DNA of 64,000 nt from Dactylosporangium roseum (GCF_025264685.1 NZ_CP073721.1:1169001-1233000); one strand, 5' to 3'. Positions 7,495-15,861 are shown, numbered from the stretch's first letter. Translations and numbers: made by a program. The notes: a model not told the origin generated them from the sequence alone.

Positions 7495-7832
7495 CGATCG
7501 CACCGCCGCACGCCTGCAAGGACATCCCCGACGAGCAGTTCCTGACCGCGGTTGACGACGCGATCCAGATCCGCAGCGACGACGACGGCCGCCAGTGGGT
7601 GTGGGCGACCCGGTGGGATGTCGCCGCAGTCCTGGCCGGCCGGCCCGACCTGGTCGGCATCGGCGAGGCGTGCGACCCGAGTCTGTTCCCGCCGGACCTG
7701 CTGTCGGCGAAGATCGGGCAGTTGGTGCGGCGTGGCGTGCTCGACGGGTGTGCGTGCGGGTGCCGGGGTGACCTGTCGCGGCCGGGCGGGACGGAGCCGG
7801 AACGCATCCTCCGTTCGGACAGCGCCTCTTGA
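7491..7832 (+). CDS. Winged-helix-like hypothetical protein (113 aa)
   Basis: GTG 7491 overlaps the preceding stop as GTGA. The segment TRWDVAAVLAGRPDLVG, then LLSAKIGQLVRRGVLDGCAC, reads like a winged-helix or helix-turn-helix fold ending in a CACGC cluster. Proteins of this type are common and uncharacterised in actinophages. Confidence 0.6.
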   Translation: MTIAPPHACKDIPDEQFLTAVDDAIQIRSDDDGRQWVWATRWDVAAVLAGRPDLVGIGEACDPSLFPPDLLSAKIGQLVRRGVLDGCACGCRGDLSRPGGTEPERILRSDSAS

Positions 7833-7857
7833 ACTTTGCTACGCGACGTAGCATAGT
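7829..7857 (+). promoter_or_regulatory. Promoter with internal inverted repeat
   Basis: TTGAAC (7829-7834), 17 bases, then CATAGT (7852-7857) form a candidate promoter. The spacer contains GCTACG-CGA-CGTAGC (7838-7852), a perfect inverted hexamer well placed as an operator. The next gene has a good ribosome binding site (AGGAGGGCGCA) before ATG 7903. Confidence 0.5.
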
Positions 7858-7902
7858 GACTGGCGTGGGAGCTCATGCCACCACTGCCATCAGGAGGGCG
7901 CA

Positions 7903-8205
7903 ATGATCGAAACCCGCGAACGCCTCATCGCCGCAGGCCTCGACCCGAGCCTGATCGAGACGCCAGGACCCCTCGTTCCGCAAGGGTCCCTCATCATCAA
8001 CGGCTGGACCGTACGTCAATGGGCCACGGACCGCTGGGAAGTGACCCCGCCCAGCACCAGCTCCCACACCGGATTCGGCCCCGACGTGCTTACCGCCGCC
8101 GATGTCGTGTTGATCGTCCGAGACCGCCCGCCGGTCATGAGCGGCCTGCGGATGAACGACGGCCGCACCACGCCCGCCGCGCAAGCCCGCCCGGTGGCGG
8201 GCTGA
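7903..8205 (+). CDS. Hypothetical protein (100 aa)
   Basis: ATG 7903 follows AGGAGG. The product (MIETRERLIAAGLDPSLIET..., LIINGWTVRQWATDRWEVTP) has a small alpha-beta look with no cysteine and a Pro-rich tail. No family is recognised. It is the first gene after the promoter at 7,829 and may head the 7.9-14.2 kb operon. Confidence 0.6.
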   Translation: MIETRERLIAAGLDPSLIETPGPLVPQGSLIINGWTVRQWATDRWEVTPPSTSSHTGFGPDVLTAADVVLIVRDRPPVMSGLRMNDGRTTPAAQARPVAG

Positions 8206-8212
8206 CCGCCGT

Positions 8213-9772
8213 ATGGCAGTCCACATCATTCCCGCCGCCACCGCCGGGGCGCGGAGATCCTGGCGCAAGACCATCACCGGCGTCGACCCCGGCCAGACCA
8301 AGGGCTACGCCGTCCAGGGCGACTTCGTCGAGGCCGGCGCCGCCTACGACCTGCCCGCCGGGTCGCTGCTCCTCGGCGTCGACAAGACCGACGACGGCAC
8401 CGTCGTCACCGTCTGGGAAACCACAGGCGACGAACTGCGCCAGATCAAACAGCTCACCCGAAAAGGCCCCTGGGCGGGCAAGGCCACCATCAGCACCCTG
8501 ACGAAGCTCGCGGCCGCCCACCCGTGGCCCGCCGGCGCCAAGCCGCGCAAGACGCGGCACGCCACCAACACCACCACCGCGGACTGCCGCCACTGCCACC
8601 AGCCCGTGGCGCCGGGTGACGGCATCCAGGGCCGCAACGAACGCGGCTACCCGTACGCCGAGCACCGGCAGTGCCCGCCGCTGCGCAACGCCTACCCGGG
8701 CGCCTGCAAGCGCTGCTCCGGCTGGATCGACGTCGGCGAGGGTGTGCTCCACGATCGCCGGGATTTCGAGATGTACGGGCGGCTGGGGGCAGGACTCCCG
8801 CCGGTGACCATGGAGCAGTACCAGTCGCTCGGCGGGTTCGTCCTCACCCACGACGGACACTGCCCGCCCGCCGGCCCGACCGCCGACCACGTGGGCGCGT
8901 GCCGGCAGTGCGGCGCCGGCCTCGCCGCGGGTGATGGTCTGCACACCCACAAGACCTGCCCGCCGGCCAGCCGCAAACCGTCACCGCCCCCGCCGAACCG
9001 GTACACGGAGTCGTGCGCCCTGTGCTGGCAGATCGTCCCGATCGGCCGGGGCATCTACGCCAACCGTGCCGTCACCCACGCCGGGCAGTGCCCACCCGGG
9101 TACGACGGGCCGACCTGGACGGTCAGCTACGGCCATCCGGGCCGGTTCCATCCGCGCCCCGACCGCGGCTACACCGATGGCCAGGCGCTACGGGCCACCG
9201 TGTGCGACGACGTCCACCCGGTCCCGGCCGACGCGCCCGGCTACCGCCGCGACGGCAGGCTCGTGTCGATGATCGGTGTCGTGGTCGCCGAGGCCAAACC
9301 CGTCTACGTCCGCGACGAGGACGGCAACAGCCCGGCCGGCCTGGTCGGCACCGACGGCTGGTTCTTCCAAGCCAAGGTCCGTGTCGCCACCCCGGAGGAG
9401 GCCGCGGCGGTGCTCGCCGGCGAGGCGCACGTCGAGCACCGCGCCGTGTTGCGGGCACGGGCCGTGATGGAGTTCGTCCGCGCCGCCGACGCCGAGATCC
9501 CGGCGGCCGCCGGCGGGCTGCTCGAGCTGCCCGGTGTCCGGGTCGAGCCCCGCAACCCAGGGTCCCTGGCCTTTGCCGCATCGTTCGGCGCGTTCCTGCA
9601 CCTGCGGGTCGACCGACCGGGCGGCTGGGTGTGGGTGTTGCAGTACAACGGCGCCGACGGCGACGACTGGTCCGTGTCGAACTACACGACCTACATCGCC
9701 CGCCGGGTGCCGCTGACCGGCGACCGCGCGCAGCTCGTCGACGAGCTCGGCGAAGCATTCGGGAGCCTGTGA
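8213..9772 (+). CDS. Large repeated zinc-ribbon protein (519 aa)
   Basis: The N-terminal 90 residues form a compact basic-acidic domain (KTITGVDPGQTKGYAVQGDF). Next come at least four Cys/His knuckles at about 120-300 (CRHCHQPVAPGDGI, CKRCSGWIDVGEGV, CRQCGAGLAAGDGL, CALCWQIVPIGRGI), each followed by a G-rich hairpin and a later HxxxCPP. The C-terminal 180 residues form a separate alpha-beta domain. The repeated zinc units resemble the single-finger proteins elsewhere in this window. I do not recognise a function; DNA or protein scaffolding is possible. Confidence 0.65.
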   Translation: MAVHIIPAATAGARRSWRKTITGVDPGQTKGYAVQGDFVEAGAAYDLPAGSLLLGVDKTDDGTVVTVWETTGDELRQIKQLTRKGPWAGKATISTLTKLAAAHPWPAGAKPRKTRHATNTTTADCRHCHQPVAPGDGIQGRNERGYPYAEHRQCPPLRNAYPGACKRCSGWIDVGEGVLHDRRDFEMYGRLGAGLPPVTMEQYQSLGGFVLTHDGHCPPAGPTADHVGACRQCGAGLAAGDGLHTHKTCPPASRKPSPPPPNRYTESCALCWQIVPIGRGIYANRAVTHAGQCPPGYDGPTWTVSYGHPGRFHPRPDRGYTDGQALRATVCDDVHPVPADAPGYRRDGRLVSMIGVVVAEAKPVYVRDEDGNSPAGLVGTDGWFFQAKVRVATPEEAAAVLAGEAHVEHRAVLRARAVMEFVRAADAEIPAAAGGLLELPGVRVEPRNPGSLAFAASFGAFLHLRVDRPGGWVWVLQYNGADGDDWSVSNYTTYIARRVPLTGDRAQLVDELGEAFGSL

Positions 9773-10311
9773 TGGCCCAGTACGACATCATGCACTCGTG
9801 CGGGCACGAGCAGACCCACCAGATCTACGGCACCGACGTCCGCGGGGAGCGGAAGCGCGAGGCGGAACGGCTGGCCCGTCGGCCCTGCAAGGACTGCTGG
9901 AAGGCCGGCCGTGACGCCGACCGGGCCGCGAAGGTCGCCGCCTACGTCGACGTGACGGCGCTGCCCGCGCTGACCGGCAGTGAACGGCAGACGGTGTGGG
10001 CGGCGAAGATCCGTGTCGACGGGCTCGCCGAGATTGTCGAGGTGGTGGATGCCCCGCCGGTCCCGGCGTACGGCACCGCCATCGCCGCGGTCAAGGCCGG
10101 GCACCCGGCGCCGATGTTCGGTCCGCAACTGCACCGGCTGCGGCCCGGCGACCGGTCAGAGGTCATTCGCATCCTGCTCGGCGCGGCCCTGCGGCAGACC
10201 GCCGCAGGGTGGTGGATCGATCACCGCGGCCGGGTGGCGTGGGCGGCGATGGACGTCATGTCCGAGGCCGAGCACGACCGGCTGGCAACCCTGCTGGGAC
10301 ACCCGGCGTGA
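9772..10311 (+). CDS. Zinc-binding hypothetical protein (179 aa)
   Basis: ATG 9772 overlaps the preceding stop (TGATG). The N-terminus MAQYDIMHSCGHEQTH, then RRPCKDCW about 25 residues on, is a recurrent CGH...CxxC zinc module of actinomycete mobile elements. The remainder is alpha-beta with a conserved-looking WWIDHRGRVAWAAMDVM segment. The function is unknown. Confidence 0.6.
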   Translation: MAQYDIMHSCGHEQTHQIYGTDVRGERKREAERLARRPCKDCWKAGRDADRAAKVAAYVDVTALPALTGSERQTVWAAKIRVDGLAEIVEVVDAPPVPAYGTAIAAVKAGHPAPMFGPQLHRLRPGDRSEVIRILLGAALRQTAAGWWIDHRGRVAWAAMDVMSEAEHDRLATLLGHPA

Positions 10312-10721
10312 AGGCGGCGTTCGCCGCGGAGGCGATCGGGCTGCGGCCCGCCGACGACCGGCTGTACCGGCAGCTCGGCATCCGCGGGGAGATGCACCGG
10401 GCGCGGCGGCCCTGGGTGGCCCGCCTCGAAGGTCTGTGCCCGGTCTACGGCTACCGTCGGGAGTTCCTCGACCCGGACATCGACTACACGGACGCGAACG
10501 GCAACGGCAGCCGTGGGGTGGTGTTCCGGTGGGTGCTGGAGTCCGGCCGGTTCTACGAGACCCGCTACCCGGTGTCGTGGTCGCGGATGGGGCACCGGTT
10601 CCTGACCGCGACGCCGGAGGGGGATGTGGTCGACGTGACGGAGGCGCAGATCAGGGCACGGTGGGAAGAGGAGGAGGTGCGGCGACGGTGGGCAAACGAA
10701 GCCTCGGGGTTGACGTTCTGA
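10308..10721 (+). CDS. Hypothetical protein directly upstream of IbrA-like gene (137 aa)
   Basis: GTG 10308 overlaps the previous stop. The product has an alpha-beta composition with LYRQLGIRGEMHRARRPWVA and many aromatic residues near the centre. Its last 33 bases overlap the IbrA-like gene in another frame, implying coupled translation. It has no recognised family, but the tight link suggests it may serve the same cassette. Confidence 0.55.
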   Translation: MKAAFAAEAIGLRPADDRLYRQLGIRGEMHRARRPWVARLEGLCPVYGYRREFLDPDIDYTDANGNGSRGVVFRWVLESGRFYETRYPVSWSRMGHRFLTATPEGDVVDVTEAQIRARWEEEEVRRRWANEASGLTF

Positions 10722-11896
10722 CGGCGGCCCGGCAGCGGATCGCGCGGGTGTTCGACGACTTCCCGCGCATCTACGTCAGCTTCAGCGGCGGCAAGGACAG
10801 CGGCGTAATGCTGGAGCTCGTCGCCGACGAGGCCCGCCGCCGTGGCCGGCGGATCGGGGTGCTGTTCGTCGACCTAGAGGCCCAGTACCGGCTGACGATC
10901 GACTACGTCGCCGAGGCCTACGAGCGGCACGCCGACGTGATCGAACCGTACTGGGTGGCATTGCCGCTCAACCTCCGCAACGCGGTGAGCCAGTTCGAGC
11001 CGCAGTGGATGTGCTGGGATCCGGGCCGCCGCGCCGACTGGGTGCGTGACCCGCACCCGTCGTCGATCACCGATGAGGAGTTCTTTCCGTTCTTCCGGCG
11101 CCGGATGGAGTTCGAGGAGTTCGTGCCCGAGTTCGGGCACTGGTACGGCGGCGGGAAGCTGACCGCCTGTTTCGTCGGCATCCGTACGGCCGAGAGCCTC
11201 AACCGGTGGCGGACGATCGCGTCTGGCCGGAAACGGCCGTTCGAGGGCCTGCAGTGGACGACGTGGATCAAAGGCGGCCCGACGTACAACATTTATCCGA
11301 TCTACGACTGGGCGACCGAGGACATCTGGACCTACTACGCCCGGGAGCGCCGCCCGTACAACCGGCTGTATGACCGGATGCATCAGGCCGGTTTGACGAT
11401 CCATCAGGCGAGGATCTGCCAGCCGTACGGCGATGATCAGCGCAAAGGTTTGTGGCTGTATCACGTGATCGAGCCGGAGACGTGGGCGCGGGTGGTGGCC
11501 AGGGTCAACGGAGCGAACCAGGGCGCGCTGTATGCGCGGGAGGCGGGGAACATTCTGGGCCGGATCAAGGTGACGAGGCCGGATGGGATCACCTGGGAGG
11601 AGTTCGCGCATCGGCTGCTGGAGTCGATGCCGCTGCCGCTGGCGGACCACTACAAGGACAAGATCGCCGTGTTTCTGCGCTGGTATCAGGTGCGCGGATA
11701 CCCGGACGGCGTCATTCCCGACGAGGACGTGATCGCGAAAGGCAAGCCGTCGTGGGCGCGGATCTGCAAGGTGCTCTTGAGGAACGACTATTGGTGCAAG
11801 GGACTGACCTTCAGCCCGCCGAAGTCGAGCCCCGGCGCGTACGAGAAGTACAAGAAACTCATGACGAAACGACGGGCACAGTGGCAGTTGATATGA
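10688..11896 (+). CDS. IbrA-like DUF3440 PP-loop (PAPS-reductase family) protein (402 aa)
   Basis: SGGKDS at residues 33-38 is the ATP-pyrophosphatase PP-loop. The later IYPIYDWATEDIWTYYA and CQPYGDDQRKGLWLYHVI segments match the DUF3440/IbrA branch of phosphoadenosine-phosphosulfate reductase-like enzymes. PP-loop enzymes activate a substrate by adenylation, often before sulfur or amine transfer; the substrate here is unknown. GTG 10688 follows GAGGAGG and overlaps the gene before it; its stop overlaps the GNAT gene (ATGA). The ParB-like partner 640 bases downstream mirrors the ibrA-ibrB pair known in enterobacterial elements. Alternative: DndC-like sulfur transfer, but the length and C-terminal motifs fit DUF3440 better. 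Confidence 0.8.
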   Translation: MGKRSLGVDVLTAARQRIARVFDDFPRIYVSFSGGKDSGVMLELVADEARRRGRRIGVLFVDLEAQYRLTIDYVAEAYERHADVIEPYWVALPLNLRNAVSQFEPQWMCWDPGRRADWVRDPHPSSITDEEFFPFFRRRMEFEEFVPEFGHWYGGGKLTACFVGIRTAESLNRWRTIASGRKRPFEGLQWTTWIKGGPTYNIYPIYDWATEDIWTYYARERRPYNRLYDRMHQAGLTIHQARICQPYGDDQRKGLWLYHVIEPETWARVVARVNGANQGALYAREAGNILGRIKVTRPDGITWEEFAHRLLESMPLPLADHYKDKIAVFLRWYQVRGYPDGVIPDEDVIAKGKPSWARICKVLLRNDYWCKGLTFSPPKSSPGAYEKYKKLMTKRRAQWQLI

Positions 11897-12288
11897 CGAC
11901 CACGATTCAGCGGATGACGAACCAGAGCCGCAGCTTCTACCGGCTGCTGGGTCCGTTCCTGGCCCGGCGCGAGGTCGTCGCCGAGGTCGGCGGCCCGATC
12001 TGGGACGAGGATGACAAGACGTGGTTCGTGGCCCTCGCAGACGGGGTCGTGGTCGGTTTCTGCGCCGCCCGCGAGTCTGGCAGCGTGGTGACTCTGCAGT
12101 CGGCCTATGTGGTGCCCGGCTATCGCCGCTCGGGCGTATATCGGGCGCTGTTCGCTGACCGGCTGGCGTGGCTCGGGGACCGGCCGGCACGCGCGGTGTG
12201 TACCGAGGCGAGCCTGCCGGCATTCCTCGACACCGGCTTCACCGAGGCCCGCACGCGGGGCCGGTTCACCGAGGTGCGCCGTGGCTGA
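11893..12288 (+). CDS. GNAT-family acyltransferase (131 aa)
   Basis: The acetyl-CoA site VVPGYRRSGVYRALF (R-x-S-G-x-Y) and preceding beta strands (WFVALADGVVVGFCAARE) define a small GNAT fold. It overlaps the IbrA-like gene by ATGA and the next gene by 8 bases, so it belongs to the same unit. Phage Mu Mom is a GNAT-related enzyme that modifies adenine in DNA, so a nucleic-acid substrate is a reasonable but untested idea. A protein or small-molecule substrate is equally possible. Confidence 0.75.
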   Translation: MTTTIQRMTNQSRSFYRLLGPFLARREVVAEVGGPIWDEDDKTWFVALADGVVVGFCAARESGSVVTLQSAYVVPGYRRSGVYRALFADRLAWLGDRPARAVCTEASLPAFLDTGFTEARTRGRFTEVRRG

Positions 12289-12541
12289 GGGTTTGCATGC
12301 CGCGTTGTGGGAGGCGCTGCCGAAGCGGATGCCGGGCATGGTGCCCGGTGTTGTGGCGCTGCGGGTGCCGGGCGTGCCGCTGCCGGTGGTGGTGGCCGCC
12401 CTGGAGGAGATGGTTGGTGACGGCCGGGTGATCCGGGTGGTGCGCCGCAAGCATGACGTGTACTACCGGGGCCCGTGGTCGCGGCCCGATACTGCGGCAC
12501 CAGCCGCCAACTACGCAGAGGAGACCCCGCTATGGACCTGA
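12281..12541 (+). CDS. Small winged-helix-like protein (86 aa)
   Basis: GTG 12281 starts within the GNAT gene. The product (LHAALWEALPKRMPG, ALRVPGVPLPVVVAALEEMV, GDGRVIRVVRRKHDVYYRG) reads like a winged helix with its recognition helix at VVVAALEEMVGDG. It overlaps the ParB-like gene by 10 bases. It is likely the DNA-binding member of the cassette. Confidence 0.55.
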   Translation: MAEGLHAALWEALPKRMPGMVPGVVALRVPGVPLPVVVAALEEMVGDGRVIRVVRRKHDVYYRGPWSRPDTAAPAANYAEETPLWT

Positions 12542-13224
12542 TCGGACAGCAGCTCGTCGAGCGCGCCAGCGCGCTGTTCGCCGAGCTCGACCAGATCCCC
12601 GAGGCTGAGCGCATCGACGTCATCAATGAGGTGCGGCTGGCGTTGCGGGAGCATTCGCCGATGCAACGGGAACCGGTCGACTGCGTGCTGTGGGTTGACG
12701 CGGATCAGGTAGCCGGAAACGAGTACAACCCGAACGTCGTGGCGAAACCGGAGATGGACCTCCTCAAGTTGTCGATCATGTCGGATGGGTTTACTCAGCC
12801 GATCGTGGCATGGCCGGTCGACGACGGGGCGTTCGAGGTGGTTGACGGATTCCACCGACACCGGATCGGCAAGGAGGTCGGAGCGATCACGAAGCGAGTC
12901 CGGGGGCGCCTGCCCGTCTCGGTGATCAACGCGGAGCGGACGGCGAAAGAGGACCGGGTCGCGGCGACGATCCGACACAACCGGGCCCGTGGCGTGCACC
13001 AGGTCGACGCCATGTCGGAGATTGTCGTCGACCTGGCGCGGCGGAACTGGTCGGACGAGAAGATCGGCAAAGAGCTGGGCATGGAGCCTGACGAGGTGCT
13101 GCGCCTCAAGCAGGTGACCGGCCTGGCCGAACTGTTCGCCGACCGGGGGTTCTCGGAGGCGTGGGAGGCTGAGCCGCAGGAGTCGCATCGGCGTACGACC
13201 CGGACGGTGGTGCGTCGCCGGTGA
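12532..13224 (+). CDS. IbrB-like ParB/Srx-fold protein (230 aa)
   Basis: The core motifs NEYNPN (63-68), SIMSDGFTQPI (81-91) and VDGFHRHR (104-111) match the ParB/sulfiredoxin-fold nucleotide-binding domain in the IbrB arrangement. A C-terminal helix-turn-helix follows (KIGKELGMEPDEVLRLKQVT). ATG 12532 follows AGAGGAG. It differs from plasmid-partition ParB in length and lacks a ParA partner nearby. By analogy with ibrAB it should work with the DUF3440 protein; whether it hydrolyses NTP, modifies nucleotides or binds DNA is unknown. Confidence 0.8.
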   Translation: MDLIGQQLVERASALFAELDQIPEAERIDVINEVRLALREHSPMQREPVDCVLWVDADQVAGNEYNPNVVAKPEMDLLKLSIMSDGFTQPIVAWPVDDGAFEVVDGFHRHRIGKEVGAITKRVRGRLPVSVINAERTAKEDRVAATIRHNRARGVHQVDAMSEIVVDLARRNWSDEKIGKELGMEPDEVLRLKQVTGLAELFADRGFSEAWEAEPQESHRRTTRTVVRRR

Positions 13225-13871
13225 CCGGCCCGCCCGAGACGCTGACGACGAGCGAAGTCGCGGCGCTGCTGCGGCTCGGCTCGGCGGCGGCGGCCCGCGT
13301 GCAGCTCGCCCGGATGGGTGTCGCCGCGGTGGGCCGGGACGTGAACAGCGGCGAGAAGCTGTGGCCGCTCGCCGAGATCAGCGCCAGGCAGGCGGAGCGT
13401 GACAGGCAGGGCACGAGAAATGATCTACGGCTCCGGAGGGGCGAGTTGAAGTTCGAGCGGTTCCTGATTGCCTCGAACTGGATCGGGGAGGCCCCGACCG
13501 GTTTCGAGGAGGCGTACTGGCTGCTGACGACCCCGACCCGGGACGGCGCCCGCCTGATGCCGCAGGTCGCGGCGATCCTCGGCCTGGATCAGGCCCGGCC
13601 CGGCCGGCCGAGCGCCGAGGCGGAGGTGCGAGTCGTGCTCGGCGACGGGACGGCGACCCTGCACGCTCCGGGCGGGCAGACGCTTGCAAGGCCGGTGGAG
13701 GGCGACTGGCCTGCGGTCGCGACGGCCCGCCGGCAGGTGGTGCTGGTGGTCGGGCTGGAGGCGATGCCGGTCGGGGCGCACCCGTGGGCGTATGTGGAGC
13801 GGCACGGGGACCGATGCGTGATCGGTCTCGTTCCGGTGCCGAGATTCGATGACAAAGGAGAGATGCTGTGA
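13221..13871 (+). CDS. HTH protein closing the IbrA/ParB cassette (216 aa)
   Basis: GTG 13221 overlaps the ParB-like stop. The N-terminus TTSEVAALLRLGSAAAARVQ, then LARMGVAAVGRD, is a helix-turn-helix with a linker helix. A long middle segment EGKL..-like in style (RRGELKFERFLIASNWIGEA) and a C-terminal beta-rich part follow. It may bind DNA as a specificity or regulatory subunit; this is inference from position and HTH alone. Confidence 0.55.
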   Translation: MTGPPETLTTSEVAALLRLGSAAAARVQLARMGVAAVGRDVNSGEKLWPLAEISARQAERDRQGTRNDLRLRRGELKFERFLIASNWIGEAPTGFEEAYWLLTTPTRDGARLMPQVAAILGLDQARPGRPSAEAEVRVVLGDGTATLHAPGGQTLARPVEGDWPAVATARRQVVLVVGLEAMPVGAHPWAYVERHGDRCVIGLVPVPRFDDKGEML

Positions 13872-14236
13872 CTCGTCCGGCCCCCGCCAACGATTTCGGC
13901 CTGGTCGCGACAGCGACGTTTGACGACTGGACCTCGAGCCCGCCCTTGTTACGGCAGTTCGCCGAGCAGAGCGTTGAGGTGCAGATCAGGGACTTGCCGC
14001 TGATCGCCGGGATGGGCGGCAACGCGCAGTTGGTGTGCTATGTGTCGCCGAGGACCGGGAAGCCGATGACGGTGCTGCTGGTGCCGCACCGGCCGGCTGT
14101 GGACCAGTACGCCGAGGACTACTTCTATTTCGAGATGGCGGCGGAGACGGCACTGGCGGGTGATGTGGATGCCCGCTGGGCGGAGCTGTACGACAGATGC
14201 ATGGCGCTGTCCAGGGGCCACGGCGATACAGCTTGA
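13868..14236 (+). CDS. Hypothetical protein (122 aa)
   Basis: GTG 13868 overlaps the previous stop. The product (DFGLVATATFDDWTSS, QLVCYVSPRTGKPMTVLLVP, DQYAEDYFYFEMAAETALAG) is acidic alpha-beta with no recognised motif. It is the last gene before the promoter at 14,233. Confidence 0.55.
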   Translation: MTRPAPANDFGLVATATFDDWTSSPPLLRQFAEQSVEVQIRDLPLIAGMGGNAQLVCYVSPRTGKPMTVLLVPHRPAVDQYAEDYFYFEMAAETALAGDVDARWAELYDRCMALSRGHGDTA

Positions 14237-14262
14237 CGCGGTACAGGGTGACGCTGTAGCAT
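14233..14262 (+). promoter_or_regulatory. Promoter for a leaderless gene
   Basis: TTGACG (14233-14238), 18 bases, then TAGCAT (14257-14262) form a good actinomycete promoter. The ATG at 14270 lies 7 bases after the -10, so the transcript should begin at the start codon. Confidence 0.65.
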
Positions 14263-14269
14263 TGTGGGT

Positions 14270-14545
14270 ATGACGCAGATCGCCACCTACCAGCCCGGCG
14301 CCGAGATCGACATCGACGGCACCGCGATCATCCTGTGCCGCCGCAAGGGCAGCACCGGCATCCGCTGGACGTGGCTCAACCCCGAGACCAACCAGATGGG
14401 CGAGGCGTACCAGGCCACCCCCGAGGCCGCCATCGACCACGCCCGCCGCGCGCTCGGCAACCTCTGCGGCTGCGGCAACGTCGCCACCATGACCGCGTCG
14501 ACCCGCCGGACCTGCGTGGACTGCTACGACCGTCACGCCGACTGA
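14270..14545 (+). CDS. Small zinc-ribbon protein, probably leaderless (91 aa)
   Basis: The C-terminal LCGCGN...TCVDCYDRH gives CxC and CxxC knuckles. The N-terminal beta-rich part includes DIDGTAIILCRRKGSTGIRW. The start at ATG 14270 is set by the promoter position; no ribosome binding site is present. Unknown function; probably expressed apart from the upstream operon. Confidence 0.6.
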   Translation: MTQIATYQPGAEIDIDGTAIILCRRKGSTGIRWTWLNPETNQMGEAYQATPEAAIDHARRALGNLCGCGNVATMTASTRRTCVDCYDRHAD

Positions 14546-14557
14546 GGAGCCAACCCC

Positions 14558-14782
14558 ATGACCCCCGCCCCCGCCCCCGCCCCCGCCCCCGCCCCCGCCT
14601 GCTCCGGCGTCTGCGCCACCCACGGCCGGCTCTGCGAACTCGACGACGGCCACCCCGACCACCACGAATGCGTCACCTGCCCCGACTACAAGGCCAGGCA
14701 GCGCAAGGCGATGATCGCCGACCGGGTCGCCGCTCACCGCACCTACGTCGACGTGATCGAAACGACCCCCGACGAGGACTGA
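14558..14782 (+). CDS. Small Cys/His-rich protein with Pro-Ala repeat (74 aa)
   Basis: ATG 14558 follows GAGGAG. The first residues are a (Pro-Ala) run encoded by six copies of CCCCCG (14562-14597), a slippage-prone tract. Then come CSGVCATHGRLCELDDGHPD, HHECVTC and a basic helix. A metal-binding or adaptor role is possible. Confidence 0.55.
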   Translation: MTPAPAPAPAPAPACSGVCATHGRLCELDDGHPDHHECVTCPDYKARQRKAMIADRVAAHRTYVDVIETTPDED

Positions 14783-14785
14783 ACG

Positions 14786-15310
14786 ATGATCGTAGACATC
14801 CACATCGGCGACCAGCCGGTCAAGGTCGACCTGGACCGGCTCACCCCGACCGCCCGGGCGCTCGCCGAGGCGGTCGCCGACCACCCCGCCCGCTCCACCG
14901 TCGACATCTGGATGGAGGCCGACGCCCCGATCCGCGACACCACCCCCGACTGGCATCTGTGGTACACGGAGGCCGAGGCCGCCAGGCCGGAGCGACGGCC
15001 GTGGCGAGGCTGGTCCACCAAGCCGCTCAACGGCACCGGCCCCCACGAGCGGCTCGAGGACGAGGCCGCGAAGATCCCGCCCGGATGGCACGTGCTCGGC
15101 GCCCACCCGGCCAGGCCGGTCCCGTCCGGGCCGGTGCGAGAGGCGACCAGCGCCCAGGTGTTGACCTACCTGCGGGAGCACGGCCGGGATATCACCGCAG
15201 CCACGTGGAGCTCGTACGTCGCCCGGAACCAGGCGCCGCAGCCGGTGCGGAAGGTCGGCCGGACACCGCTGTGGGACCTCGACGAGGTAGAGAGGTGGCA
15301 TGCGCGATGA
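14786..15310 (+). CDS. Protein with C-terminal MerR/AlpA-like HTH (174 aa)
   Basis: The last 55 residues (VLTYLREHGRDITAATWSSY, VARNQAPQPVRKVGRTPLWD, ending EVERWHAR) match the excisionase/AlpA winged-helix pattern, where a conserved R-x-P/L-W-D segment precedes the final helix. The N-terminal half is acidic and unrecognised. It may be a DNA-binding regulator or an excisionase-like factor; no integrase is seen nearby. Confidence 0.6.
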   Translation: MIVDIHIGDQPVKVDLDRLTPTARALAEAVADHPARSTVDIWMEADAPIRDTTPDWHLWYTEAEAARPERRPWRGWSTKPLNGTGPHERLEDEAAKIPPGWHVLGAHPARPVPSGPVREATSAQVLTYLREHGRDITAATWSSYVARNQAPQPVRKVGRTPLWDLDEVERWHAR

Positions 15311-15861
15311 CGTACGCGAAGCAGTTCTACGTCTACCAGGGCGAGTTCCGCGCCGAGGCGAAGCGCCTCGGCGTCTACGACTCCGACGTGCCCGCCGGCC
15401 CGTGGCTGCGCATGATCCGCGAGTATTTCGACGCGGACATCCCCGTCGCCGAGGCGGCCGCCTGGTACGCGCTCCAGCTCGGGCCGAGCGTCGCCCGGCT
15501 GCTCCGCGCCGCCGACCACACCCCGGCCAGCGCCGGCGCCTACATCGAGCGGATGCGGACGTCGTCACGCCTCGACGACCTCGGCCTGATCGTCGAGTGG
15601 ATGGCCGCCAGCCGCCCGGTCGAGGACGCCGTCGCATGGGCGAACCTCGGCTACCTGCCGTCGGAGGCGGCGCCGCTTATCGCGCAGGACGTCACTCCGG
15701 AGATGGCCGGCGTGATCTCGGACGCGGCGGTCGCCGTCGACGGCGGGCCCGAGGGGCACCTGCGCGCCCAGGTGCTGCGACTCGCCGAGGACATTCCGGG
15801 CCTGCTCATCGACCCGGACTTCGCCGACCGGCTCGGCCTGGACGAGCCCGACGGGCACTGA
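15307..15861 (+). CDS. Helical hypothetical protein (184 aa)
   Basis: ATG 15307 overlaps the previous stop as ATGA. The product is almost wholly helical and acidic (AEAAAWYALQLGPSVARLLR, MRTSSRLDDLGLIVEWMAA, ending LGLDEPDGH). No motif is recognised. Confidence 0.5.
   Translation: MTYAKQFYVYQGEFRAEAKRLGVYDSDVPAGPWLRMIREYFDADIPVAEAAAWYALQLGPSVARLLRAADHTPASAGAYIERMRTSSRLDDLGLIVEWMAASRPVEDAVAWANLGYLPSEAAPLIAQDVTPEMAGVISDAAVAVDGGPEGHLRAQVLRLAEDIPGLLIDPDFADRLGLDEPDGH

Noticed and set aside
10688..11896. PP-loop gene as DndC of a phosphorothioation system
   Set aside because: No DndB, D or E-like genes are present, and the C-terminal motifs fit DUF3440.
12532..13224. ParB-like gene as a plasmid partition protein
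   Set aside because: No ParA gene or clear parS set lies next to it; motif layout and the IbrA-like neighbour fit IbrB better.
14562..14597. CCCCCG repeat as a possible array
   Set aside because: Six short copies without spacers encode Pro-Ala; it is a microsatellite inside a gene, not a CRISPR.
13949..15637. Long leftward open frame opposite genes at 13.9-15.6 kb
   Set aside because: The product is Gly/Arg-rich and contradicts the tight start-stop overlaps of the rightward genes.
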